From contig WQYQ01000015.1 of assembly GCA_009781175.1 (NCBI GenBank), positions 1-64,000 on the forward strand: a stretch of DNA of 64,000 nucleotides, read 5' to 3'. The notes under the pieces are model-generated. The model was given only the letters and a program-made list of their open reading frames with translations. It searched no databases and was not told the origin of the DNA. Made by a program: the position numbers and the translations under genes. Source of the DNA: Betaproteobacteria bacterium (lineage in GTDB: Bacteria; Pseudomonadota; Gammaproteobacteria; Burkholderiales; Rhodocyclaceae). Each line of letters opens with the position of its first letter. Within the stretch, counting starts at the first letter, position 1. Positions 1 through 8,459 of this stretch are shown in pieces.

Positions 1-123
1 GCGAGAGGCGGTCAGCGGGGCGAAGAGCAGCGCAGGAACCGGAGTTTATGAGTGATAAATGAGGATTCCGAGCAGCGCATGAGCCCCGATCACAGCCTCG
101 CAGTAAGATTATGAACAGGTTCT
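1..123 (-). repeat. MITE-like repeat, family A copy 1 (left end outside window or deleted)
   Basis: This stretch is the reverse complement of 11202-11315 with only a handful of mismatches over about 110 bp, as aligned by eye. Its right edge carries the terminal motif ATTATGAACAGGTTCT, which is the inverted end of the copy at 11202. The roughly 70-bp internal segment of that copy (hairpin module B) is missing here: sequence after GGTCAG jumps straight to CGAGAG. It ends about 20 bp upstream of the phaC ribosome binding site, so it could affect phaC expression. Confidence 0.8.
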
Positions 124-158
124 GATACCACAGTACCTATAAAAGGAGCACATTGATA

Positions 159-1985
159 ATGGCCGCAGAAACCACCAATCCGAACCCCGAATTTCCCGAC
201 CCGCAGGAACTTTGCAAAATTTACGCCGAAGTCGCCGAGCGCTCATCCAAGCTGATCTCCGAGCACGTGCAGCGGCAGATGAGCCGCGGTGTCACGCCGT
301 TCGAAGACGAACTCGGCATTGCGCAAGCCTTCATGGATATGACGGGGAAACTCCTCGCCAACCCTTATCGCCTCGCGCAAACCCAGATGAGCCTCGTGCG
401 AGACTATCTCTCGCTATGGCAAAACGCGACGATGCACTTCATGGGCCTACCGACCGCCCCGGTCGCCATGCCCGCAAAGGATGACAAACGCTTCCGCGAC
501 GAAGAATGGAACAACGACTTCCTCTTCGATTTCATCAAACAAACGTATCTGATTTCCGCGCGCCATATTCACGATGCCGTGAACAGCGTAGAAGGTCTCG
601 ACGAAAACTCGCGCAAGAAAGTCGACTTTTTCACCCGTCAGTACATCGACGCCCTCTCGCCGACGAACTTCGCGCTGACCAACCCCGAAGTTTTCCGTGA
701 AACCATGCGCAGCGGTGGCCAGAACCTTTTGCGCGGCTTCAACAACCTGCTACGCGACATCGAAGAAGGCAATGGTCAGCTCAAGATTCGCATGACCGAC
801 ACCAGCGCTTTCGAGCTGGGCAAAAATGTCGCCACGACTCCCGGCAAGATCGTTTTCCAGAACGATCTGATTCAATTGATCCAATACACGCCGACGACGA
901 CCGATACTTTCAAGCGCCCGCTCTTGATCGTGCCGCCGTGGATCAACAAGTATTACATCCTCGACCTGCGCGAGAAGAACTCGCTGATCAAGTGGGCCAC
1001 CGATCAAGGGCATTCCGTTTTCGTCATCTCCTGGGTCAACCCCGATGCACACCTTGCCCAAAAAGGTTTTGACGATTATCTGCAAGAAGGCACGCTCGCC
1101 GCTCTCGATGCGATCGAAGCACAAACCGGCGAGAAAGAAATCAATGCCGCCGCCTACTGCCTCGGCGGCACGCTGCTCGCCATCACGCTCGCCTACCTGG
1201 CGGCCAAGAAGGACAAACGCATCGTCAGCGCCACCTTCTTCGCTGCGCTGACCGATTTTTCCGAACCCGGAGAGCTCGGCGTGTTCATCGACGAAGGCCA
1301 AGTCTCAAGTCTTGAGAAAAAGATGTCCGAGCACGGCTATCTGGACGGCAGCGAAATGTCGAACACTTTCAACCTGCTGCGCGCTAACGACCTGATCTGG
1401 TCCTTTGTCATCAACAACTATCTGATGGGCAAGGACCCGTTCCCGTTCGACCTGCTCTACTGGAACTCCGACTCCACACGCATGCCGGCCAAGATGCACA
1501 GCTTCTACCTGCGCAACATGTATATGGCGAACAAGCTCGTGCAGCCGGGCGCGCTGGCATTCCTCGACACGCCGATCGACCTGTCGAAGATCAAGATTCC
1601 CTGCTACTTCATCTCGACGATCGAGGACCATATCGCGCCGTGGAAAACCACTTACATCGGCGCGCGCAACTTCGGCGGCCCGGTGCGCTTCGTACTTGGC
1701 GGCTCCGGCCACATCGCCGGCATCGTCAATCCGCCGTCCGCCAACAAATATGGCTACCGGACCAACGACGCCAAGACCTTGCCGGAAAGCGCGGACGCCT
1801 GGCTCGCCAAGGCCACGCAACACCCCGGCTCGTGGTGGAATGATTGGCAAACCTGGGTCACCAGCTTCAATGACGAAAAAGTCCCCGCGCGCGATCCGGT
1901 GCAAGGCAAGCTGAAAGTCATCGAAGATGCGCCGGGCAGCTACGTAAAAGTGCGGATCGACAAAAACTCAAAGAAAGCAGCTTAA
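159..1985 (+). CDS. phaC: Class I poly(3-hydroxyalkanoate) synthase
   Basis: Polymerises (R)-3-hydroxyacyl-CoA into polyhydroxyalkanoate at the surface of cytoplasmic carbon-storage granules. The product is 608 aa from ATG 159, the normal size for class I synthases. It has the N-terminal PhaC domain followed by an alpha/beta-hydrolase domain with a lipase-like box AYCLGGT. The expected triad is visible as Cys334, Asp490 (IEDH) and His518 (GSGHIAG). The ORF can also open at TTG 153, but AAGGAG at 143-148 is better spaced for ATG 159. No phaA, phaB, phaR or phasin gene adjoins it, so monomer supply must be encoded elsewhere. A hairpin terminator follows, so the gene appears monocistronic. Confidence 0.96.
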   Translation: MAAETTNPNPEFPDPQELCKIYAEVAERSSKLISEHVQRQMSRGVTPFEDELGIAQAFMDMTGKLLANPYRLAQTQMSLVRDYLSLWQNATMHFMGLPTAPVAMPAKDDKRFRDEEWNNDFLFDFIKQTYLISARHIHDAVNSVEGLDENSRKKVDFFTRQYIDALSPTNFALTNPEVFRETMRSGGQNLLRGFNNLLRDIEEGNGQLKIRMTDTSAFELGKNVATTPGKIVFQNDLIQLIQYTPTTTDTFKRPLLIVPPWINKYYILDLREKNSLIKWATDQGHSVFVISWVNPDAHLAQKGFDDYLQEGTLAALDAIEAQTGEKEINAAAYCLGGTLLAITLAYLAAKKDKRIVSATFFAALTDFSEPGELGVFIDEGQVSSLEKKMSEHGYLDGSEMSNTFNLLRANDLIWSFVINNYLMGKDPFPFDLLYWNSDSTRMPAKMHSFYLRNMYMANKLVQPGALAFLDTPIDLSKIKIPCYFISTIEDHIAPWKTTYIGARNFGGPVRFVLGGSGHIAGIVNPPSANKYGYRTNDAKTLPESADAWLAKATQHPGSWWNDWQTWVTSFNDEKVPARDPVQGKLKVIEDAPGSYVKVRIDKNSKKAA

Positions 1986-1996
1986 GCCAAGTATCA

Positions 1997-2027
1997 AAAA
2001 AGAGCGCCTGAACGGCGCTCTTTCTTA
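1997..2027 (+). terminator. Rho-independent terminator of phaC
   Basis: A 9-bp stem, AAGAGCGCC/GGCGCTCTT, encloses a TGAAC loop and is followed by a T-rich tail, 12 bp after the phaC stop codon. Confidence 0.85.
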
Positions 2028-2061
2028 TTCGAGTTCGGCCCGTGACCAAAACCCAGACATC

Positions 2062-2493
2062 ATGAAAGCCTATCGACTTCTTCCCTTATTCGCGCTCGGG
2101 CTGGCCTGCGGCAATGCGCCCGCGGCCGATTGGCTCGTCGTATCCGGCGCTGCGTATCATTTCCGCGACCGGGACGAGTACCGTGGCGATAATCCAGGTG
2201 CCGGCTGGGAGCGGCGCGATACGCTGGTCCCCCTGAGCTATATGGCCGGTTATTACCGCAATAGCTACGACCGCGATACGTTCTACGCCGGCGCGCGTTG
2301 GGAGCCATTGGATTTCGGCGCGGTGCGACTCGGCGTTTTCTTCGGGCTCGCATCCGGCTACTGGACGCCGGTTGTCGCTTTACCAATGGCGAGCATCGAA
2401 ATAGGGTCGGTCGGACTCAATCTGGTCGCACTACCGAATATTCGTGATTACGCGGGCTATGTGGGCGCTCAGCTCAAATTCAAATTGAATTGA
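2062..2493 (+). CDS. Small secreted, probably outer-membrane beta-barrel protein (unassigned)
   Basis: A 143-aa protein with a signal peptide (cleavage likely after GNAPA, about residue 21). The mature part alternates aromatic and polar residues in short strand-like stretches with Gly-rich turns and ends in QLKFKLN, as small eight-stranded outer-membrane barrels do. The GY and P-rich segments vaguely recall the lipid A modifying barrels PagP and PagL, but no active-site signature can be assigned, so the function is left open. It stands alone behind the phaC terminator and is convergent with the Kdo hydroxylase gene, another lipid A/core modification gene. A lipopolysaccharide-related role is inference from context only. 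Confidence 0.7.
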   Translation: MKAYRLLPLFALGLACGNAPAADWLVVSGAAYHFRDRDEYRGDNPGAGWERRDTLVPLSYMAGYYRNSYDRDTFYAGARWEPLDFGAVRLGVFFGLASGYWTPVVALPMASIEIGSVGLNLVALPNIRDYAGYVGAQLKFKLN

Positions 2494-2580
2494 ACCGACA
2501 AGCAGCTCCGCCATGAACAACAGGGCCGGCGCTAGAGCAATTTTGGTTCAAATGCATACGGATCATGCACGATTTCGGTT

Positions 2581-2673
2581 GCGGGCGGCAGGATGCCGCC
2601 CCTACGTATCATTTTTATTTTTCATGAGATTGGATTTACAAACAGATTGTAGGGGCGGCATTTTGCCGCCCGC
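2581..2673. repeat. GC-rich inverted repeat with 25-bp arms
   Basis: The arms 2581-2605 and 2649-2673 are near-perfect inverted copies (GCGGGCGGCA...CCGCCCCTAC). Each arm is also a small hairpin in itself (GGGCGGCA/TGCCGCCC). About 43 bp of AT-rich sequence separates them. It sits between the convergent ends of the small barrel gene and the Kdo hydroxylase gene, where it could terminate transcription from either side or be a short mobile palindromic repeat. Confidence 0.7.
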
Positions 2674-2705
2674 CGCTGTACAGAATTAAATCGAAATCGC
2701 TTTAG

Positions 2706-3587
2706 TCACGCCACGAGCTGGCGGCCGGTCAGGCGTTCGAGCACTTTCAGCGGAGAAAGCTCCGGGGCAACCATATTCTCCGCGTCGAGAAAATAGGTTT
2801 GCTCCATCATGTACTGCCCCGCCATGACGGCGTGCGGCACCTGGTCCGCGAAACACACCCAAGTGCAGCCCGCGGGAAAGGCTTTGGTTTCCTGCGGGCA
2901 GTTTTTTTGGTAGTCCATATCATGCTTCATGGCATCGTGCAGGCCCAGCATGATGTGATCGTAGCGGGTACGCGGACGCTTAGTGACATACAGCATATTC
3001 AGCAGCGCAGCTTCGCCTGGCCACATCGGTTTGATTCTGGGCAGCATGCGCGTCGCCACATCTTCGAATGCTTCGCCGACGCGCCAGACACGCGGCTCGC
3101 CCTGCGGCGACAGATTTGCAAACACGCGCAGGATCCGCTCGCCATAGGTCGGCCGGGACGGAAAGGCATCGAAGTGCAGGCGGCTGTCGTCCTTGCGCCA
3201 GGATGTTTGGCGCGTTTCGACACGCATCAGGCGCAGACTCGTCGGCGCATGTCTCAACACACCGCGATAGTGGGGAAATAACGCGCTGACGAGACTCGTC
3301 GCCTGTTTGTGATAGCGCGCGATCATCTCGCGCGTAGCCTCGACTTCCGCCTCACTGCCGACGACACCGCGCAGCTTGCCGCTATCGGACTCGTAGCTGA
3401 TGTTCTTGCGCCGCGGGTCGGCCAGATTCGTCCGCATCAGACCGCGCTCTACCGTCGACAGCGCAAAGGTGAGATTTGGGAAGAAAAGCACACCGCCTTC
3501 TTCGAGCGCGCGCGTGCGCGATGCGGCCTCCTCACTGGAAATTGCCGGAGACCAATCGTTATCGGGAAGCTCAAGAATTCCAGCCAT
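2706..3587 (-). CDS. kdoO: Kdo hydroxylase family protein, Fe(II)/2-oxoglutarate dioxygenase (KdoO-like)
   Basis: Predicted to hydroxylate 3-deoxy-D-manno-octulosonic acid (Kdo) in the lipopolysaccharide inner core to Ko, using Fe(II), 2-oxoglutarate and O2. The 293-aa sequence follows the KdoO family along its length. The iron-binding triad can be read as His138-x-Asp140 (RLHFDAF) and His252 (DQVPHAV), and a conserved arginine-rich stretch (RPRTRYDH) lies between them. There is no signal peptide or membrane helix, fitting action on cytoplasmic-side lipid A-Kdo intermediates. It is a single minus-strand gene. Family assignment is by recognition; the substrate follows family knowledge. Confidence 0.85.
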   Translation of the reverse strand: MAGILELPDNDWSPAISSEEAASRTRALEEGGVLFFPNLTFALSTVERGLMRTNLADPRRKNISYESDSGKLRGVVGSEAEVEATREMIARYHKQATSLVSALFPHYRGVLRHAPTSLRLMRVETRQTSWRKDDSRLHFDAFPSRPTYGERILRVFANLSPQGEPRVWRVGEAFEDVATRMLPRIKPMWPGEAALLNMLYVTKRPRTRYDHIMLGLHDAMKHDMDYQKNCPQETKAFPAGCTWVCFADQVPHAVMAGQYMMEQTYFLDAENMVAPELSPLKVLERLTGRQLVA

Positions 3588-3660
3588 ATCGGCTTGACCT
3601 CCATCTGTAAATAAAAAGTAATGAGTCTAACTGCTCGGGCGCCGATCCATCTAACGGCGA

Positions 3661-4560
3661 TCAAATATCACCCTCATTTACCTCTGTCTGCACTGTTTTA
3701 GCCGCAGCAAGCATTTCGGCACGGCTCGCCGGCGTTTCAAGGCTGATCCGGCCAAGCGCACCACTACGATAATCGGTTAACAAAATCAGCGCAGCTTTTT
3801 CAAGGTCCAAGCCTCCGCCCTTGGCCAGGCAGCCGCGCCGCCGCGCAACAGCCTCGACAAGCGCGGGACCATCGCCAAGCTCCGCAAGGTCCAGCTTATA
3901 ACGCTGTACAAGCGCTTCGGGATAGCGCGCAAGCAGGATGCCGCCAAGGAAAGCGGCGACCTCTTCTTCGATCACCGCATTCGTGCCAACCGCATGGCTC
4001 GCCGCCAGCATGAAACCATCGCTATCGTGTTCAATCTTCGGCCACAGCATGCCTGGCGTATCGACGACGATCTGCTGCGGGCTCAAGTCGATGCGCTGCT
4101 GCGATTTGGTGACAGCCGGTTCGTCGCCAACGGCAGCAACTTTGCGCTTGGCAAGCGCATTCATCAAAGTGGATTTGCCGACATTCGGAATGCCCATGAT
4201 CAACATCCGCAAGGGCTTCGTGCCGTCGTTCCGATGCGGCGCGAGCGCCTGCGCCAAGCCCGGGGTACGCGCGACATCCGCCGGCTTTTTACATGACAGC
4301 GCAACGGCCTTGACGTCTTTCTGGCGGCTGTAGAAATCGAGCCACTGCGCGGTGACGGCAGGATCGGCAAGATCCGCCTTGTTGAGCAATTTCAAACACG
4401 GCCGTTGCCGCTGCGCGCGCAATTCATGAATCATCGGATTGCAACTGGCTTCGGGAATCCGGGCGTCGAGCACCTCGATCACCACATCGGTTTGCGCGAG
4501 CGTTTCGGCCGCCTTGCGACGGGCCGAGTTCATATGGCCAGGAAACCATTGAATAGGCAT
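3661..4560 (-). CDS. rbgA: Ribosome biogenesis GTPase RbgA/YlqF
   Basis: A circularly permuted GTPase that acts in maturation of the 50S ribosomal subunit. The permuted motif order is visible: G4 NKAD at about residues 60-63 precedes G1 GIPNVGKS at about 123-130 and G3 DTPG at about 167-170. The N-terminal IQWFPGHM signature and the total of 299 aa match the YlqF family. The start ATG at 4560 agrees with the conserved N-terminus. It is monocistronic, on the minus strand, and divergent from the next gene. Confidence 0.95.
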   Translation of the reverse strand: MPIQWFPGHMNSARRKAAETLAQTDVVIEVLDARIPEASCNPMIHELRAQRQRPCLKLLNKADLADPAVTAQWLDFYSRQKDVKAVALSCKKPADVARTPGLAQALAPHRNDGTKPLRMLIMGIPNVGKSTLMNALAKRKVAAVGDEPAVTKSQQRIDLSPQQIVVDTPGMLWPKIEHDSDGFMLAASHAVGTNAVIEEEVAAFLGGILLARYPEALVQRYKLDLAELGDGPALVEAVARRRGCLAKGGGLDLEKAALILLTDYRSGALGRISLETPASRAEMLAAAKTVQTEVNEGDI

Positions 4561-4730
4561 AGTTCAGAAAAAATCGGGAAAGCGCGATTGTCCCATCACA
4601 CCGGCTTGAATGCAGCGCCTCGCGCAGCGGGCATCTGCGGTTCTGGCAGCAACACCATTGCCGTTGTGCGTTCAAGTATTCCGCACCCAGGCCGAAAGCA
4701 TAGATATCCGCCCGCGCCAGAAAATCGATC

Positions 4731-5225
4731 GTGCCAGTCCTGCGCATGCTTTGCATCCTGATCTCGTTTTATTCACTCCCCGCCTTCGCAGCAGAGTGGG
4801 TTACGCTTGAACGCACAAAGGGGCGTCTGTTCGAAATCGACCGTTCGAGTATCCTGAACGCCGATAGCGGAACAAAGGTCGCGTGGGCGCGCGTGGTACT
4901 CAGCGATGCGGAAACTGGCGCAGCCGGCTATAAAACATTGCGCGCCCTCAACCGTTACGACTGCCGCCAGCAATCGTTCAGCACCGTCAAACGTATCTAC
5001 GACAACGCCGATGGCGTGGAGATCCGTGAGGAAAAGATCGACACGCCTGTTTCCGTGCCGATCAAACCGGGCAGCCTGGACGATCGTTTCTACCAAGAAG
5101 TCTGCCGGCCGGCTTCGCTCGAACAACTACGCAATATCGCCACTTCCGCACAACGCAATGCCGCAATCGCCAGCCGCGGCTCCAAATTGGGCAGTGAACC
5201 CAAACAAGTTCGCGTGCAAAACTAG
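4731..5225 (+). CDS. Surface-adhesin E-like secreted protein
   Basis: A 164-aa protein that begins at GTG 4731 (MPVLRM...) or ATG 4746. The GTG start gives a better signal peptide because it adds an arginine before the hydrophobic core and the FAAEW cleavage region. The mature domain has the layout of the surface-adhesin E family: an N-terminal WVTLERT strand, a central tract containing RYDC, and a late VCRP cysteine that could pair with it. Members are periplasmic or surface proteins of poorly defined role. The C-terminal 40 residues are polar and likely disordered. The gene stands alone; a hairpin repeat starts just after its stop. Confidence 0.7.
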   Translation: MPVLRMLCILISFYSLPAFAAEWVTLERTKGRLFEIDRSSILNADSGTKVAWARVVLSDAETGAAGYKTLRALNRYDCRQQSFSTVKRIYDNADGVEIREEKIDTPVSVPIKPGSLDDRFYQEVCRPASLEQLRNIATSAQRNAAIASRGSKLGSEPKQVRVQN

Positions 5226-5231
5226 ATTTTT

Positions 5232-5344
5232 GAGCGCAAGCCCCGCCATTCATGGCAGGGTCAAGCGAGACAAGCATTACTGGCGCCATAGGCGCCTCCA
5301 ATTTGTGGCGAGGAAGCCCCAACTTTCAAGTAGGGGTGACTCAC
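5232..5344 (+). repeat. Structured repeat module B, copy 1 (three hairpins)
   Basis: Aligns with 40027-40140. Both begin GAGCGCAAG, contain three successive hairpins (CCCCGCCAT/ATGGCAGGG, GGCGCC-ATA-GGCGCC and a CCCCAAC/TAGGGG stem) and end in a GACTCAC-like tail, with the linkers GCGAGACAAGC and TGTGGCGAGGAAG. Stem sequences differ between copies while pairing is kept. It lies between the adhesin-E-like gene and the small Tyr/Pro-rich gene. Confidence 0.75.
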
Positions 5345-5508
5345 CTGTTGCACTTTCGCACAGTGCTTGACGGCCTGCACCGCAGCGCTGGAAGTTAGCA
5401 TTTACTTTCAAATCCTGACGGAACGTAACCCGACCTCCTCCTAGATTGGAATTTGCCAACCGGGTGGAGTTCGTCTCCATCGTGGTATCCAGGCGAAAGG
5501 AGTTCAAA

Positions 5509-5808
5509 ATGAAAATGCTGACCCGAATAAGCCTGAGTCTGATCACCGCTGTCGCTGGACTGGCCAGCGTGCCTGCCGCCTCGGCCGACCCAGGCGGCCG
5601 CGCATGGCACGACCGGGGCCATCACTATCGTCCGGTCTTTGTGCGTAATCACATTATCGTTCCGCGTGCGCCGGCCATTGTGTATGGCGAGCCTTACTAT
5701 TACCCGCCGGTGCCGATCTATTACACGCCCTTCCCTCCGGTCTACTCGCGCAGCCCGGCGATCACAATCGGCGTCGCTATCCCGCCGATCGTGATTCCAC
5801 TACGCTGA
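5509..5808 (+). CDS. Small secreted Tyr/Pro-rich protein (hypothetical)
   Basis: A 99-aa protein with a clear signal peptide (KMLTRISLSLI..., cleavage near PAASA). The mature region is rich in Tyr, Pro and His (for example YGEPYYYPPVPIYYTP), as in small cell-envelope proteins of unknown function found widely in proteobacteria. The ORF track opens at 5446, but a strong GAAAGGAG box at 5495-5502 sits 6 bp before ATG 5509, which also begins a proper signal sequence. A terminator follows. No function can be assigned. Confidence 0.75.
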   Translation: MKMLTRISLSLITAVAGLASVPAASADPGGRAWHDRGHHYRPVFVRNHIIVPRAPAIVYGEPYYYPPVPIYYTPFPPVYSRSPAITIGVAIPPIVIPLR

Positions 5809-5835
5809 TCTGACCACAAGTTGGGCGCGGACACG

Positions 5836-5872
5836 AAAAAACGTCCGACGGCTGAAGCTATCGGACGTTCTT
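5836..5872 (+). terminator. Terminator after the Tyr/Pro-rich gene
   Basis: An 8-bp stem, ACGTCCGA/TCGGACGT, with a 12-nt loop, flanked by A-rich and T-rich sequence. It lies between the convergent ends of this gene and manC and may serve both strands. Confidence 0.75.
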
Positions 5873-5930
5873 CGGAAAAAAATCGTGATTTGCGGAAGAT
5901 GTGTGCTTATCCGAACATCGGACAGGACTC

Positions 5931-7367
5931 TCAGCGTCCGTAGGTATCCTCAAAACGCACGATGTCGTCTTCGCCGAGATAGGAACCCGACTGGACTTCA
6001 ATGATTTCAAGCGGAACCTTGCCAGGGTTCGCAAGGCGGTGCGTGTGCCCCAGCGGGATGTAGGTCGATTGATTTTCGGACAGGAGGAAAACCTGATCGC
6101 CGTTTGTCACTTCCGCAGTGCCCTTCACAACGATCCAGTGCTCGGCGCGGTGATAATGCATTTGCAAGCTTAGCTTCGCGCCCGGATTCACGACGATCCG
6201 TTTGACTTGAAAGCGTTCGCCGCTATCAATCGAGTCATACCAGCCCCAGGGACGATACACTTTGCGGTGATTGACCGCATGCGGTTTCCCTTCATGCTTG
6301 AGCCGGGCGACGATCTTCTTCACGTCTTGCGTATGGCGTTTGTCGGTCACCATGACGGCATCCGAGGTCTCGACCACGATCATGTCCTTCAGGCCGATTC
6401 CCGCAACCAGCCGCGATTCGGCAAAGACCATGCTGTCGGAACTATCCTCAAGCATCACTTCGCCGCGCACCACATTGCCGGCAGCATCCTTCTCGCAGAT
6501 TTGCCACAGCGCATCCCAAGCGCCGACATCGGACCAGCCCGCACTCATCGGCACCACGACACCACGGCCGAGCTGGGGATTCGCCGCCAGTTTTTCCATG
6601 ACGGCATAATCGATCGAATCCGATTCGCAGTTTACGAAGCTCGCTTTGTCCACGCGCACGAAATCGCCATCGTCCTTGGCGCCGGCAATCGAAGCACGAC
6701 ACGCTTTAGCGATCCCAGGCTTGAGCGATTCAAGCGCGGCCAACCATACGGAAGCCTTCATCATGAAGATTCCGCTGTTCCACAGATACTCGCCGCTACT
6801 CACATAACGCGCGGCGGTCGGCGCGTCGGGTTTTTCAACGAAAGCGTCCAAAGCTCTTGCCATGCCTTGATCGTCGACCGGAGCGCCGGCCCGTATATAG
6901 CCATAACCCGTTTCAGGACGATCCGGCACGATGCCGAAAGTTACCAGGGCCCCTTGTTCCGCCTGGCGCGCACCTTCCATGATTGCGGCCTGAAATGCTT
7001 CCAGGTCGGTGATGACATGATCGGCAGGCATCACGAGCAAAACCGGATCGCTCTTGCCCGCATTCGCGACGAGCGCGGCCAAACTCAGCGCGGGCGCGGT
7101 ATTGCGCCCGACAGGCTCAAGCACGATACGCCCGGACTTGCCCAGTTGACGCAACTGCTCGGCAATAACGAAACGATATTCTTCATTGCTGACAACGATG
7201 ATCTGCGCTGCGACCTGGCCGGGGAATCCGTCGAGCCGGGCGGCGGTCGCCTGCAACATCGTGTCCAAGCCCGCCAGCGGCAAGAGCTGTTTCGGATAGC
7301 GTTCGCGCGATGCTGGCCAAAGCCGTGTGCCGGAACCGCCGGAAAGAATCACGGGTTGAATCGTCAT
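5931..7367 (-). CDS. manC: Mannose-1-phosphate guanylyltransferase / mannose-6-phosphate isomerase
   Basis: Makes GDP-mannose from mannose-1-phosphate and GTP; the type II bifunctional form also interconverts fructose-6-P and mannose-6-P. The 478-aa product has an N-terminal nucleotidyltransferase domain (LSGGSGTRLWPASR, then YPKQLL) and a C-terminal cupin with the metal-site motif MHYHRAEHW near residue 407. It is the last gene of the minus-strand nucleotide-sugar cluster, downstream of galE. GDP-mannose would feed exopolysaccharide or LPS. Which of the two activities dominates cannot be read from sequence. Confidence 0.95.
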   Translation of the reverse strand: MTIQPVILSGGSGTRLWPASRERYPKQLLPLAGLDTMLQATAARLDGFPGQVAAQIIVVSNEEYRFVIAEQLRQLGKSGRIVLEPVGRNTAPALSLAALVANAGKSDPVLLVMPADHVITDLEAFQAAIMEGARQAEQGALVTFGIVPDRPETGYGYIRAGAPVDDQGMARALDAFVEKPDAPTAARYVSSGEYLWNSGIFMMKASVWLAALESLKPGIAKACRASIAGAKDDGDFVRVDKASFVNCESDSIDYAVMEKLAANPQLGRGVVVPMSAGWSDVGAWDALWQICEKDAAGNVVRGEVMLEDSSDSMVFAESRLVAGIGLKDMIVVETSDAVMVTDKRHTQDVKKIVARLKHEGKPHAVNHRKVYRPWGWYDSIDSGERFQVKRIVVNPGAKLSLQMHYHRAEHWIVVKGTAEVTNGDQVFLLSENQSTYIPLGHTHRLANPGKVPLEIIEVQSGSYLGEDDIVRFEDTYGR

Positions 7368-7429
7368 TTGATTGCCTTGTGTGTCTATCAGGAATTCGAA
7401 TCAGCGCGCCGTGTGCGCTATTGCATGAC

Positions 7430-8443
7430 TCAGTTTGTTATAAAGCCTTGCGGGTTTTTCTGCTGCCAGCGCCAAGTATCGGCGCACATTGCATCCAGGC
7501 CGCGCTCCGCGGTCCATCCAAGCAGCTCGCGCGCCAGGCGGGGATCGGCATAGCATGCCGCGACATCGCCCGCGCGCCGCGCCGCAAGTTGGTAAGGCAC
7601 AGGCCGGCCGCTGCCTTTTTCGAAGGCTTTGACCATGTCGAGCACGCTATAGCCCTGGCCTGTGCCGAGGTTTACCGTAAAACTATCCGCGACGCGTCTC
7701 AAACGTTCGATCGCTCGGACATGCCCGAGCGCCAGATCGACGACATGGATGTAATCACGCACCCCGGTGCCGTCATGCGTCGGATAATCGCTGCCCCAGA
7801 CATTGAGGTATTCGCGGCGTCCGATCGCGACTTGTGCGATATAAGGCATCAGATTATTCGGTATGCCTTGCGGATCTTCGCCAATCGCTCCGCTGGCGTG
7901 CGCGCCGACCGGGTTGAAGTAACGCAGGATGCCGATACGCCATTCGGGCGCGCTGTGTGAAAGATCGCGCAGCATATCTTCGATCACGAGCTTCGTGCGG
8001 CCATAAGGGTTGGTCGCGGAAAGTGGGTGGTCTTCGGTCAATGGAAGCCGCTGCGGATCGCCATACACGGTTGCCGATGAACTGAAGACGAGCGTTTTCA
8101 CATTGCTGTCACGCATCGCTTCGAGCAAGCGCAGGCTGCCGACTACATTGTTGTCGTAGTAGTCGAGCGGCTTTTCGACCGATTCGCCGACGGCCTTCAA
8201 GCCGGCAAAATGAATCACCGCATCGCAGCGATAATCGCGCAGCACGCTTGCGAGCAAGGCGCGATCGCGGATATCGCCGCGCACGCAAGGAATTTTTTTG
8301 CCGACGATTTGCTCGACCCGCGCGAGCGCTTCGGGATGGCTATTGCAGAAGTTATCGAGCACGACAATGTCATGCCCAGCGGTAGTCAGCTCCACGCAGG
8401 TATGCGATCCGATATATCCCGCCCCGCCTGTCACCAGAATCAT
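7430..8443 (-). CDS. galE: UDP-glucose 4-epimerase
   Basis: Interconverts UDP-glucose and UDP-galactose for surface polysaccharide and galactose use. A 337-aa short-chain dehydrogenase-type enzyme with the NAD-binding motif [11 protein letters not shown] at the N-terminus, a catalytic Ser in FSSSATVYG and a YxxxK pair in NPYGRTK. Length and C-terminal sequence ([12 protein letters not shown]-like region) fit bacterial GalE. It lies 16 bp downstream of rfbC on the same strand, so co-transcription is likely. Confidence 0.95.
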   Translation of the reverse strand: MILVTGGAGYIGSHTCVELTTAGHDIVVLDNFCNSHPEALARVEQIVGKKIPCVRGDIRDRALLASVLRDYRCDAVIHFAGLKAVGESVEKPLDYYDNNVVGSLRLLEAMRDSNVKTLVFSSSATVYGDPQRLPLTEDHPLSATNPYGRTKLVIEDMLRDLSHSAPEWRIGILRYFNPVGAHASGAIGEDPQGIPNNLMPYIAQVAIGRREYLNVWGSDYPTHDGTGVRDYIHVVDLALGHVRAIERLRRVADSFTVNLGTGQGYSVLDMVKAFEKGSGRPVPYQLAARRAGDVAACYADPRLARELLGWTAERGLDAMCADTWRWQQKNPQGFITN

Positions 8444-8459
8444 CTTGATCTACTCCCGG

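Noticed and set aside
5232-5344. CRISPR-like reading of the hairpin repeats
   Set aside because: Copies are dispersed singly, not tandem with spacers, and there are no cas genes.
6207-7553. 448-aa plus-strand ORF over manC
   Set aside because: Shadow of the manC reading frame; no family features and it overlaps two certain genes.
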